8,170 bases of DNA from Thermoplasmata archaeon (GTDB taxonomy: Archaea > Thermoplasmatota > Thermoplasmata > Thermoplasmatales > Thermoplasmataceae). The notes under the pieces are model-generated. The model was not told the origin of the DNA. It did no database searches and was given only the letters and a program-made list of their open reading frames with translations. The position numbers were made by a program, and so were the translations under genes. This document shows positions 1 to 5,588 of this stretch, in pieces (the first letter of the stretch is position 1; the number at the start of each line of letters is the position of its first letter). The stretch spans positions 1 to 8,170 of the forward strand of contig JAJZKS010000070.1 in NCBI GenBank assembly GCA_021850835.1, in the 5' to 3' direction.

Positions 1-133
1 AAATGAGGTTAAAACCTAAATCGGTATCATATGTAGATTATTATAGTACAACTTATCCCAAAAAACTCAAGAAGAAATTAAACTTATAGAAGTCAGTCGA
101 GGAACAGTATTAAATGGCTTACCGCATTAATGC

Positions 134-143
134 AAATATATTA
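134..143 (+). promoter_or_regulatory. TATA-like box for the 47-aa membrane protein
   Basis: AAATATATTA lies about 44 bases before the ATG at 182. Archaeal transcription usually starts about 25 bases downstream of the box centre, which gives a leader of roughly 18 bases containing AAGGA. The assignment rests on sequence and spacing only, and the surrounding DNA is AT-rich. Confidence 0.3.
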
Positions 144-181
144 CTCTTCCATAATGGCTTTTCTTACCGAAGGTTAAGGAA

Positions 182-325
182 ATGAGGTTCAGATTCTTGC
201 TTATGGGTGCAATACTCTGGGTACTAGCTGTTGTGCTGGTTATTTATCGCGGCTTTCGGCCGAACTTCCTTATACCGGTAGCAGTAGGAATTTTTATCTT
301 CCTTTACGGCTTGATTAGTAGATAG
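182..325 (+). CDS. Small two-helix membrane protein, 47 aa, hypothetical
   Basis: An ATG-initiated frame of 47 codons ends in TAG. The product is very hydrophobic: a short basic start (MRFRF), a first membrane helix at about residues 6-22, a basic turn with a proline (RGFRPN, 23-28), and a second helix at about 29-45. The basic ends and loop would lie in the cytoplasm, so it would be a helical hairpin in the membrane. A TATA-like AAATATATTA (134-143) would place transcription near 164, and a purine-rich AAGGA lies just before the ATG. I recognise no family. The gene converges on the reductase-like gene to its right. The membrane pattern and the promoter spacing are the only support, so chance remains possible. 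Confidence 0.45.
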   Translation: MRFRFLLMGAILWVLAVVLVIYRGFRPNFLIPVAVGIFIFLYGLISR

Positions 326-347
326 TGCAAAATGGCCGCCATCTACC

Positions 348-922
348 TTACTGCCCCATAATGCAAATATAATCCATCTTATTCCTCTTTTCAAATTTTA
401 CCAGTTTCAAGGTTTGCAGGTTTAGCATTGGCCCCCAATAATGATTGCCTTTCCAGGAATGACTGGAAATATCGGGGTTCGACAGTCGTCTGCAAGTCTA
501 TTTTTAATAAATTCATGGGCAAGGGAAGGCCCAGTGTCTACAATTATGTCTTTGCCGGGTTCAGATTTTAGCATAGGCACTATTTCTTCTAGTTTTCCTT
601 TCATTATCTTTGCACACCACCATGCAGCCTTTTCCAAAGTGTTGCTGAGGACTATGGGCTCGCATTTCTCAACGAACTTGGAGAAATCAAAGAGAAATTT
701 AGGGTCAGCGGGATTTATTTTTAACAAAGCATGAACCTGTGCATGACCTTCCCATGAATTTCTGCCATACATTATCGTGTCAAAAGAATCGTTCCTGCTC
801 ATCCACATGTCTTTCCTGAATTCATCAAGCACTGCCAGTTTAACATTAGAACCGGGATATTCGGGGATATCCCCATAACCATCTAGGGACATATGCAGAT
901 TAACCGTGATTTTCCTGCCCAT
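348..922 (-). pseudogene. RibD C-terminal/DHFR-like reductase, frameshifted near its C-terminus
   Basis: The intact frame runs 922 to 422 (166 aa) and resembles the RibD C-terminal/dihydrofolate reductase-like family, NAD(P)H-dependent reductases with a DHFR fold that often act on pterin- or pyrimidine-like substrates. Family landmarks are the N-terminal strand and loop (ITVNLHMSLDGY, 5-16), the DTIMYGRNSWEG segment (48-59), the PIVLSNTLEKAAW strand (89-101), KGKLEEIV (108-115), the PGKDIIVDTGPSLAHEFI block (122-139) and the LADDCRTPIFPVIPGK strand (143-158). The frame then stops after IIGGQC. The expected last strands are in the next frame, LNLQTLKLVKFEKR...YICIMGQ, ending at TAA 348-350. 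Reading six instead of five G at the homopolymer (C5 on the plus strand, 432-436) joins them into 191 aa, a normal family length. This is either a real inactivating indel or a base-calling error. The specific substrate cannot be told. Confidence 0.75.
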
Positions 923-943
923 ATGGAACTTAGAGGACGATGT

Positions 944-957
944 TTAAAAATATAAGG
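944..957 (-). promoter_or_regulatory. TATA box of the DHFR-like gene
   Basis: On the minus strand, TTATATTTTTAAA is centred about 28 bases upstream of the ATG at 922. That spacing places the transcription start at or next to the start codon, which fits a leaderless mRNA. There is no Shine-Dalgarno sequence before the ATG. The remaining intergenic DNA to 1106 also carries the promoter of the divergent methyltransferase gene. Confidence 0.55.
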
Positions 958-1060
958 ATGCAGACCTCATGGCAGAACTTGTATTTTTCCTCTTGATGGG
1001 AATGTTATTTAATTCTGAGAATCCATGTTCTGATTAAATAATTCCTGTTTTCCTGAGCTC

Positions 1061-1069
1061 ATAAATTTA
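1061..1069 (+). promoter_or_regulatory. TATA-like box of the methyltransferase gene
   Basis: ATAAATTTA lies about 42 bases before the ATG at 1107. This predicts transcription starting near 1090 with a leader of about 17 bases. No Shine-Dalgarno sequence is visible in that leader. Confidence 0.4.
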
Positions 1070-1106
1070 GGTTCCAAGTTCTTATCTCCGAAGCCACTGC
1101 TATTTT

Positions 1107-1691
1107 ATGGAAGAAGTGGCAAAGAGACGCTATTTCGAAAACCACTATACCAATTATGAGCAGTGGTATGATGAACATCCCAGGGAATACGGAGATCAGA
1201 TAGAATTCCTCAAGAAAATCCTGCCCCAGGGAAAAGGCATAGAAATAGGAGTAGGTACAGGGCGGTTCGCATCAGCTCTTGGAATAGAATTTGGAATAGA
1301 TTACGTCCCTGAGATGGTGGAAACATCCAGGAGAAAAGGCATCAAAGCTTACCTTTCTGATGCTGCACACCTTCCTTTTGAAGACAAGTCTTTCGACTAT
1401 TCTTTCAGCATTGTAACTATGTGCTTTCTGGACAGGCCATTAGAGGCCCTCAAGGAGTCACGGAGAATTGCAAAGGAAGTTGTCACAGTGATCCTTGACA
1501 AGGACTGCGAATACATTCAGAACATAATAAGAGACCCCCGCGGTTTTTACCGCTATGCCACTTTCTTCAGCGAGAAAGAACTCGTTGAAATATACAAGGA
1601 AGCAGGGTTTGCAGACTTACGGGTAATTTCTGAGTCATTTAAGACAAGCGATGGCCAGGAATACAAGTTAGTTGCAGTTTTTGGTAATTGA
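1107..1691 (+). CDS. Class I SAM-dependent methyltransferase (Methyltransf_11 type)
   Basis: The 194-residue protein has the Rossmann-type SAM-binding core. The glycine-rich motif I is IEIGVGTGRF (45-54), the acidic residue that usually holds the ribose hydroxyls is D65 in FGIDYVPEM, and SDAAHLPFEDKSFDYSFSI (84-102) corresponds to the motif II/III adenine-contact and strand-4 region. The C-terminal part contains the SEKELVEIYKEAGF segment (155-168) usual before the last strands, and the chain ends with a hydrophobic strand, KLVAVFG. The N-terminal 40 residues (ENHYTNYEQWYDEHP) form the typical cap helix of small-molecule methyltransferases. Neither a substrate-specific domain nor an informative neighbour is present, so the acceptor molecule is unknown. 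It is transcribed alone and divergently from the DHFR-like gene. Confidence 0.88.
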   Translation: MEEVAKRRYFENHYTNYEQWYDEHPREYGDQIEFLKKILPQGKGIEIGVGTGRFASALGIEFGIDYVPEMVETSRRKGIKAYLSDAAHLPFEDKSFDYSFSIVTMCFLDRPLEALKESRRIAKEVVTVILDKDCEYIQNIIRDPRGFYRYATFFSEKELVEIYKEAGFADLRVISESFKTSDGQEYKLVAVFGN

Positions 1692-1716
1692 CTTCCTTAT
1701 CATAATGTGTGCCCGC

Positions 1717-1921
1717 TTATTTTATCAGCTCCCGGCCTTTTGCAGATATTAAAAGAAAATTAGGGGCCCCATAGACATGATCTAAAAGAAAGTTGATGCT
1801 TTCAACTTTCATTATTACCAGAGGCCATTCTATTGCATTCTTGTGCTCATCTATTTTCTTTGGGTTTATACTATCAGGAGAGAAGTTACCATTTGCTCTG
1901 ACTAACCTTGTCCGGCGACAT
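1717..1921 (-). pseudogene. Possible small-gene remnant: open frame without a start codon
   Basis: On the minus strand one frame is free of stops from about 1960 down to TAA at 1717-1719. Its composition looks like protein: NFSPDSINPKKIDEH, then AIEWPLVIMKVESINF, then LLDHVYGAPNFLLIS and AKGRELIK. It has no ATG, GTG or TTG until an internal ATG at 1812, which would give 31 aa. An ATG at 1921, one base after the TAG of the upstream membrane-protein gene, opens another frame that stops after 11 codons; a one-base shift would join it to the long frame for about 70 aa. I do not recognise the family. It may be a decayed small gene once coupled to the upstream gene, or chance. The internal hairpin at 1784-1810 looks like a terminator and argues against a living gene. 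Confidence 0.25.
1784..1810 (-). terminator. Hairpin plus T4, candidate terminator of the 79-aa membrane protein gene
   Basis: A perfect 9-bp inverted repeat, GAAAGTTGA (1788-1796) and TCAACTTTC (1802-1810), encloses a 5-base loop. On the minus strand it is followed at once by TTTT. It lies 113 bases downstream of the stop codon of the minus-strand membrane-protein gene. The T-tract is short, so termination strength is uncertain. The plus strand has no T-tract after the hairpin. Confidence 0.4.
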
Positions 1922-1922
1922 C

Positions 1923-2162
1923 CTATAGTTTCTTTTTCACTTCTGGCCTGCTGTATGTGAATACATTATATGCAACCCAGAGAAACAGAATCACAGCACC
2001 AATTACCAAAAAGACAGAGAGTCCCTGGAGTAGTGTTCTTCCATAGGTTCCAGGCCCAAGGTTAAGGACTGTGTTTAGAAGAAATAACGCAGTTAAAAGA
2101 CCAATTATGGAAAATGAGATTCTTTCCACAGTTTTCAGAATTTTCTCCAGATTGCTTTCCAT
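1923..2162 (-). CDS. Small integral membrane protein, 79 aa, hypothetical
   Basis: The ATG-started frame has a charged, amphipathic N-terminus (MESNLEKILKTVERI, 1-15), a first membrane helix at about 16-35, a short glycine-rich loop (LGPGTYGR, 35-42), a second helix at about 45-68, and a basic tail ending VKKKL. Positive residues at both ends predict that both termini lie in the cytoplasm. No catalytic motif or known domain is visible, and I recognise no family. It stands as its own transcription unit, facing the methyltransferase gene tail to tail. A TATA-like box about 30 bases upstream supports this start. Confidence 0.65.
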   Translation of the reverse strand: MESNLEKILKTVERISFSIIGLLTALFLLNTVLNLGPGTYGRTLLQGLSVFLVIGAVILFLWVAYNVFTYSRPEVKKKL

Positions 2163-2186
2163 ATCCTTTACTAGAGATGGTAAAGT

Positions 2187-2197
2187 GATAAATTTAG
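2187..2197 (-). promoter_or_regulatory. TATA-like box of the 79-aa membrane protein gene
   Basis: The minus strand reads CTAAATTTATC, centred about 30 bases before the ATG at 2162. This predicts a nearly leaderless transcript. The rest of the gap to 2407 holds only short frames that I do not accept as genes. Confidence 0.4.
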
Positions 2198-2407
2198 CTC
2201 TTTACAAATAAGCATAACAAACTATTGACATGTTACTTTCCGCTCTAAGCTTATAATTACTTAACATGATAAGAAAGGAGATTTATCAATTAGACTCAGC
2301 CAGATCCTTTTTTCCGTGCACATGCTGCATTTCTTGCGGTATAAAGCCGATCAGAATATCCTCAGTGGAAAATCATATAAACCCATACTCAGGCTGTCAA
2401 TAGTTCT

Positions 2408-3061
2408 CTAATCTGATACTCTGCTAATTTGCTGTTTTATGTAATCATGGCATCTGCCTGCTACCATTTCCAGAGCCCTCAATGATTTGCCATAATCGCC
2501 CTGGATTTCCAGGAGATGGTCCGCTTCCGCGATGGTTAAAATCTCAACGTTTTTCATTCTGGCTACCTCATTAAGGTCTTCCGCAAGGAAAAGGGGGTCC
2601 TTTTCTCCTACCACGACAAGAGCCTCATTGCCGTTCCTCATGAATTCTATTGTGCTTCTCAGTGGCGTAAGGAATATATGCCTCCAAACCTCATAAGCCC
2701 CTATTCCCCCTATTTGGCTGGCAAATTGTGTACCTATGCTCTTTGAAATCATGATGATCCTTTCATAGGTGTGTTTCGACAGGAAGTCTAGCAAGGATGA
2801 TTTCAAGTCCTCCAGAGTGATTTTAAATTTTGCTCCGTCGAGGGAGACCCTGTTGGCCTGGTACCCGTATTCCACACTTAGTGTGTCAACCCCGGCCTGG
2901 AAGGTTGCCAAAGCAGCATACCACATAAGGGGTGCATCCTTGAAATATGCCTGGCCGGGAAGTAAAATTGCCAGATATTTAGCCTCGTCAGAATGATGCC
3001 TGTAAGTATAAACCGAAGGCTTTCCCAGTTTTGATTTGTATTCCAGATTCTCTATTTCCAC
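2408..3061 (-). CDS. Alpha/beta hydrolase-fold protein
   Basis: The 217-residue protein has the layout of a small cytoplasmic alpha/beta hydrolase. There is a strand ending LLPGQAYF (33-40) where the oxyanion loop normally lies. The nucleophile elbow is MISKSIGTQFA (104-114), with Ser108 as the likely nucleophile in S-K-S-I-G, where the first Gly of GxSxG is Ser106. An acid strand, VVVGEKDPLF (149-158), supplies Asp155, and EADHLLEI (179-186) supplies His182. All three triad members are therefore present in order. The start is GTG: an in-frame TAA lies a few codons upstream, and the next internal Met is residue 47, after the first core strand. The substrate is not predictable, with esterase or acylhydrolase activity most likely. 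The gene is divergent from the glycosylase gene across about 215 bases. Confidence 0.75.
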   Translation of the reverse strand: MEIENLEYKSKLGKPSVYTYRHHSDEAKYLAILLPGQAYFKDAPLMWYAALATFQAGVDTLSVEYGYQANRVSLDGAKFKITLEDLKSSLLDFLSKHTYERIIMISKSIGTQFASQIGGIGAYEVWRHIFLTPLRSTIEFMRNGNEALVVVGEKDPLFLAEDLNEVARMKNVEILTIAEADHLLEIQGDYGKSLRALEMVAGRCHDYIKQQISRVSD

Positions 3062-3205
3062 TATAAACTGAATTTACATGCCCTGTGAACCTAAAAAACT
3101 TGCACTTGAATGTTCTTAAGGATAAAGAATTCATAATCCAGTCAACAATCGCAAGCCTTATTTCGAATTTGCCTTAACATTATTATCACTTAATACCAGA
3201 CATGG

Positions 3206-3259
3206 ATGGCTGACTGCCCACAGAACATTGTGCCTGTCACTCCGGTGCCTGGTAGATGA
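3206..3259 (+). other. Possible 17-codon leader ORF before the YcaQ-like gene
   Basis: ATG at 3206 opens a 17-codon frame, MADCPQNIVPVTPVPGR, ending in TGA (3257-3259). It is in the same frame as the glycosylase start at 3278, six sense codons beyond the TGA. A weak TATA-like CATTATTATC (3178-3187) lies about 24 bases before the ATG, so the transcript could begin at or near this codon. It may be an upstream ORF, the trace of a longer N-terminus lost to a stop, or chance. Confidence 0.22.
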
Positions 3260-3267
3260 TCAAGAAC

Positions 3268-3274
3268 AGGAGGT
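3268..3274 (+). promoter_or_regulatory. Strong Shine-Dalgarno site of the YcaQ-like gene
   Basis: AGGAGGT, complementary to the 3' end of 16S rRNA, ends three bases before the ATG at 3278. It decides this start and implies a leadered mRNA. The other genes in the window whose starts can be judged have no such site. Confidence 0.75.
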
Positions 3275-3277
3275 CCC

Positions 3278-4528
3278 ATGGAAACAGAAACAATAACCGT
3301 CCCCTTGGATGCCATAAAGAAACTGTCTGTTTCCAAACAGTATCTTGCGGGCAATCCCCCAAAGGGTTCGTTCAATGAGAAGCTGGCCACCATTATAAGA
3401 GATATTGGCTATATCCAGTGGGACCCGGTTACGGTTGTAGCCCCTTCCCACCTTATATCAATCTGGAGCAGGATGGGAAATTATTGCCGGTCAGACCTTG
3501 ACAGAATGATGTTCGAAGACAAAGAGGCTTTTTTCCACTGGGTGCCGATTGCATGGATAGTGCTTACAGAGGATTATCCCATCTTCTATTCCTTGATGAA
3601 ACTGTACCCGGAGTCCATGAAAAAGGGCTGGAGCTCGCATATTGAACCAGCAAGAAGGTTCATTGATTCCAAGCATGAATTGAAGGAACGTGTAATCAAA
3701 AAGCTAAAAGATGGCCCCGCTGAAACGGGCCAATTCAGGGATTATGGCAAGAGAAAAAAGAGCCCGGATGGCTGGAGTTCTGGAAATGAGGTTAACCAGC
3801 TTCTCTTTCATCTTCACATGGCAGGGGAAGTCATGGTTGCAGGCCACTCAGGAAACCAGAATGTCTGGGCACTGACTGAAGACTTCCTACCAGAGTGGGC
3901 CGAAAGGACTGTCCTTCCAGTTGATGAACTGGAAAGGTTAGCAGCCTTAAGGGGCCTAAGAGCCCTCGGGGCTGCACCGGAACTCGACCTTTACAGGTAT
4001 TTTGTGCGAGGGAGGTATACCAATTTAAAAGAGATTCTTCACACCCTCGTTGAAGAGTCAACTGTAGTAAGAGTGAATATCGAAGGGGCGCAAAAAGGGC
4101 GCCCCATGTATCTACTTTCAGAAGATAGGCAAAAGCTTGATTCCATAATCTCCGATAAATGGGAGCAGAATCTCAATCTAATATCCCCGTTTGACAACAT
4201 GATAACCCTGAGAGACAGGGCGAAGAAGCTGTTCAATTTTGATTACATACTTGAGCAGTTCGTTCCAAAGGAAAAACGCAAGTTTGGCACTTATGTTCTG
4301 CCCATTTTATGGGGGAGTGACCTGGTTGGAAGGATTGATGCTAAGTTGGACAAGCAAGGCAAGGTCCTAAATGTCAATGCTGTGTATGCCGAACCCGGTT
4401 ATGAATACGAATGGGAAATAGGATTGAAACTGCACGACAAGCTGCAGGAATTTTCAACCTTCCTTGGCGCAGAAAATGTCGCCTACGGGAAAATAAAACC
4501 CGAATTATGGGCAAAGTCGCTAGAATGA
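3278..4528 (+). CDS. YcaQ/AlkZ-family DNA glycosylase (HTH_42 winged-helix protein)
   Basis: The 416-residue protein matches the HTH_42 (former DUF1006) family of winged-helix DNA glycosylases. Characterised members YcaQ/AlkX and AlkZ excise bulky N-alkylated bases and unhook DNA interstrand crosslinks. Landmarks: IRDIGYIQWDPVTVVAPSHL (40-59) contains the catalytic Q-x-D motif (Gln47, Asp49) characteristic of the YcaQ-like rather than the Q-x-Q AlkZ-like branch. SIWSRMGNY (61-69) and FFHWVPIAWIVL (85-96) follow in family order. Winged-helix segments span roughly 170-280 (NQLLFHLHMAGEVMVAG and GRPMYLL). The C-terminal beta-rich domain contains LISPFDNMITLRDRAKKLF (301-319), FGTYVLPILWGSDLVGRIDA (336-355) and AEPGYEYEW. 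Length is normal for the family. It is expected to act on chromosomal DNA as a repair enzyme. The start is fixed by a strong Shine-Dalgarno site. It converges on the next gene with a 25-base gap. Confidence 0.87.
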   Translation: METETITVPLDAIKKLSVSKQYLAGNPPKGSFNEKLATIIRDIGYIQWDPVTVVAPSHLISIWSRMGNYCRSDLDRMMFEDKEAFFHWVPIAWIVLTEDYPIFYSLMKLYPESMKKGWSSHIEPARRFIDSKHELKERVIKKLKDGPAETGQFRDYGKRKKSPDGWSSGNEVNQLLFHLHMAGEVMVAGHSGNQNVWALTEDFLPEWAERTVLPVDELERLAALRGLRALGAAPELDLYRYFVRGRYTNLKEILHTLVEESTVVRVNIEGAQKGRPMYLLSEDRQKLDSIISDKWEQNLNLISPFDNMITLRDRAKKLFNFDYILEQFVPKEKRKFGTYVLPILWGSDLVGRIDAKLDKQGKVLNVNAVYAEPGYEYEWEIGLKLHDKLQEFSTFLGAENVAYGKIKPELWAKSLE

Positions 4529-4553
4529 CTTTCCTCACCTCCAGTAATTGAGT

Positions 4554-5447
4554 TCACTGCATCCACTTAAGGAGTAATGCCACCAACGCCCCAAAGACAA
4601 ATGCAGTCGCAATTCCGTAGGTCAATATGCTAAGCAAAAGATATCCGCCACTTGAGCTCTGGCCAACTATTACGCCAAAAATATAGAATAGGAGGCCGAG
4701 GGCGAAGAATGCCAACGGATTCATTTTTCTTGGGTGATTCTTGCCTAAAAAGTTCTCATGGGGCTTTTCAGAGTCATTTCCTTCTTCAAAGGGGTTCTTT
4801 TTCAAATTGTCATCCCAGCCAAGTTTAGTATAATATCCTTTGACGTTCTTTTCCATCCTCATTATGCTGGAAGCCAGCCCAACGCAGGATATAACTAGGG
4901 CAAAGATCGCAAGCATGAAAATGTACGGGTTGAAGGTGGCATAATAATACGGATTCTCGCTGACAATGAAATCAGGGCTCCCTGATGTATTTCCTCTCGC
5001 GGCCGAAAGCGTATAAATTATGGTTTCTGCATTATTGGCATTGTGGTATGAATAAGAGCCAGTTCCAGTTACATTTTCATTTACAATCTGGGCAAATGAG
5101 CCAGACGCAAGAAAGCCATAAGGCTTTCCGAAGATCGAGAATGAGCCGGTTGAGCCTGCAGGTACATTGTAAGAGATGTTAATGTACGCTCCCGGCGGGA
5201 GAAGTATGTTATATGAATTTGTAGTTGAGGTCCCTGGCTGCAACCTGAATGCGAAGTTCAGCAAATTTCCGGAAGGGTCGTTTTCCAGTGGGAGTAAGTA
5301 AAAGGATGAAGCGAAGAATATGGCAAACACCACAAAGGACAGAATTGAAAATTGCACTCTCCTGTCCCTTCTGATTACTAGGGACAACTTTTTCATTGAT
5401 GTTTTAAATGAACTCTTTCTTGTCTGGTTGAACTTTATTCTTGACAT
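4554..5447 (-). CDS. Four-helix membrane protein with an extracytoplasmic beta-rich domain, hypothetical
   Basis: The 297-residue protein has a strongly basic N-terminus (about 1-30) and a first membrane helix at about 32-53. An outward-facing domain at about 54-172 is rich in Gly, Ser, Thr, Asn and aromatic residues (PPGAYINISYNVPAGSTG, SYSYHNANNAETIIY). A second helix follows at about 174-196, then a charged cytoplasmic loop (197-242, with EEGNDSEKPHENF), then two closely spaced helices at about 244-263 and 269-293. The basic N-terminus and charged loop make the topology N-in, C-in. NVT and NTS in the outer domain are possible N-glycosylation sequons. The outer segment has the look of a beta-sandwich with a binding or surface role, but no known domain is recognisable and I assign no function. 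TTATATGG about 40 bases upstream is a plausible TATA box. Confidence 0.7.
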   Translation of the reverse strand: MSRIKFNQTRKSSFKTSMKKLSLVIRRDRRVQFSILSFVVFAIFFASSFYLLPLENDPSGNLLNFAFRLQPGTSTTNSYNILLPPGAYINISYNVPAGSTGSFSIFGKPYGFLASGSFAQIVNENVTGTGSYSYHNANNAETIIYTLSAARGNTSGSPDFIVSENPYYYATFNPYIFMLAIFALVISCVGLASSIMRMEKNVKGYYTKLGWDDNLKKNPFEEGNDSEKPHENFLGKNHPRKMNPLAFFALGLLFYIFGVIVGQSSSGGYLLLSILTYGIATAFVFGALVALLLKWMQ

Positions 5448-5482
5448 GATTTGATCAACGCTGAATAGAATCAGTTTAGTAC

Positions 5483-5492
5483 CATATAAGAG
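5483..5492 (-). promoter_or_regulatory. TATA-like box of the 297-aa membrane protein gene
   Basis: The minus strand carries CTCTTATATGG, with its TATA core about 40 bases before the ATG at 5447. Transcription would start near 5462 with a leader of about 15 bases. No Shine-Dalgarno sequence is visible in the leader. Confidence 0.4.
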
Positions 5493-5588
5493 ATTACTAT
5501 CGTCGGAAATTGTGCATTATCGGCATGGTTTGCTTGATATTGAGACTAATATTTTAGGTTCAAGAGACATAAATGGTTGAATGGCGGC

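Noticed and set aside
3..89. 28-codon plus-strand frame at the left edge (MRLKPKSVSYVDYY... to TAG), possibly the end of a gene entering the window
   Set aside because: It is short, lysine-rich and AT-rich with no recognisable motif. It could be a 3' fragment because the frame is open to the edge, but nothing supports it.
114..185. 23-codon frame whose TGA overlaps the ATG of the 47-aa gene (ATGA)
   Set aside because: The presumed TATA box lies inside it, so the transcript would not contain its start. The composition is not distinctive.
1..189. Ten-base repeat AAATGAGGTT at 1-10 and 180-189, again near 3785
   Set aside because: Too short to be significant in 8 kb, and there is no symmetry or regular spacing.
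318..346. GTAGAT/ATCTAC inverted repeat in the convergent gap near 330
   Set aside because: Only six base pairs with a 17-base loop and no T-tract on either strand. This is expected by chance.
441..734. 97-codon plus-strand open frame opposite the reductase-like gene
   Set aside because: It is antisense to a gene with clear family motifs and has no domain-like content of its own.
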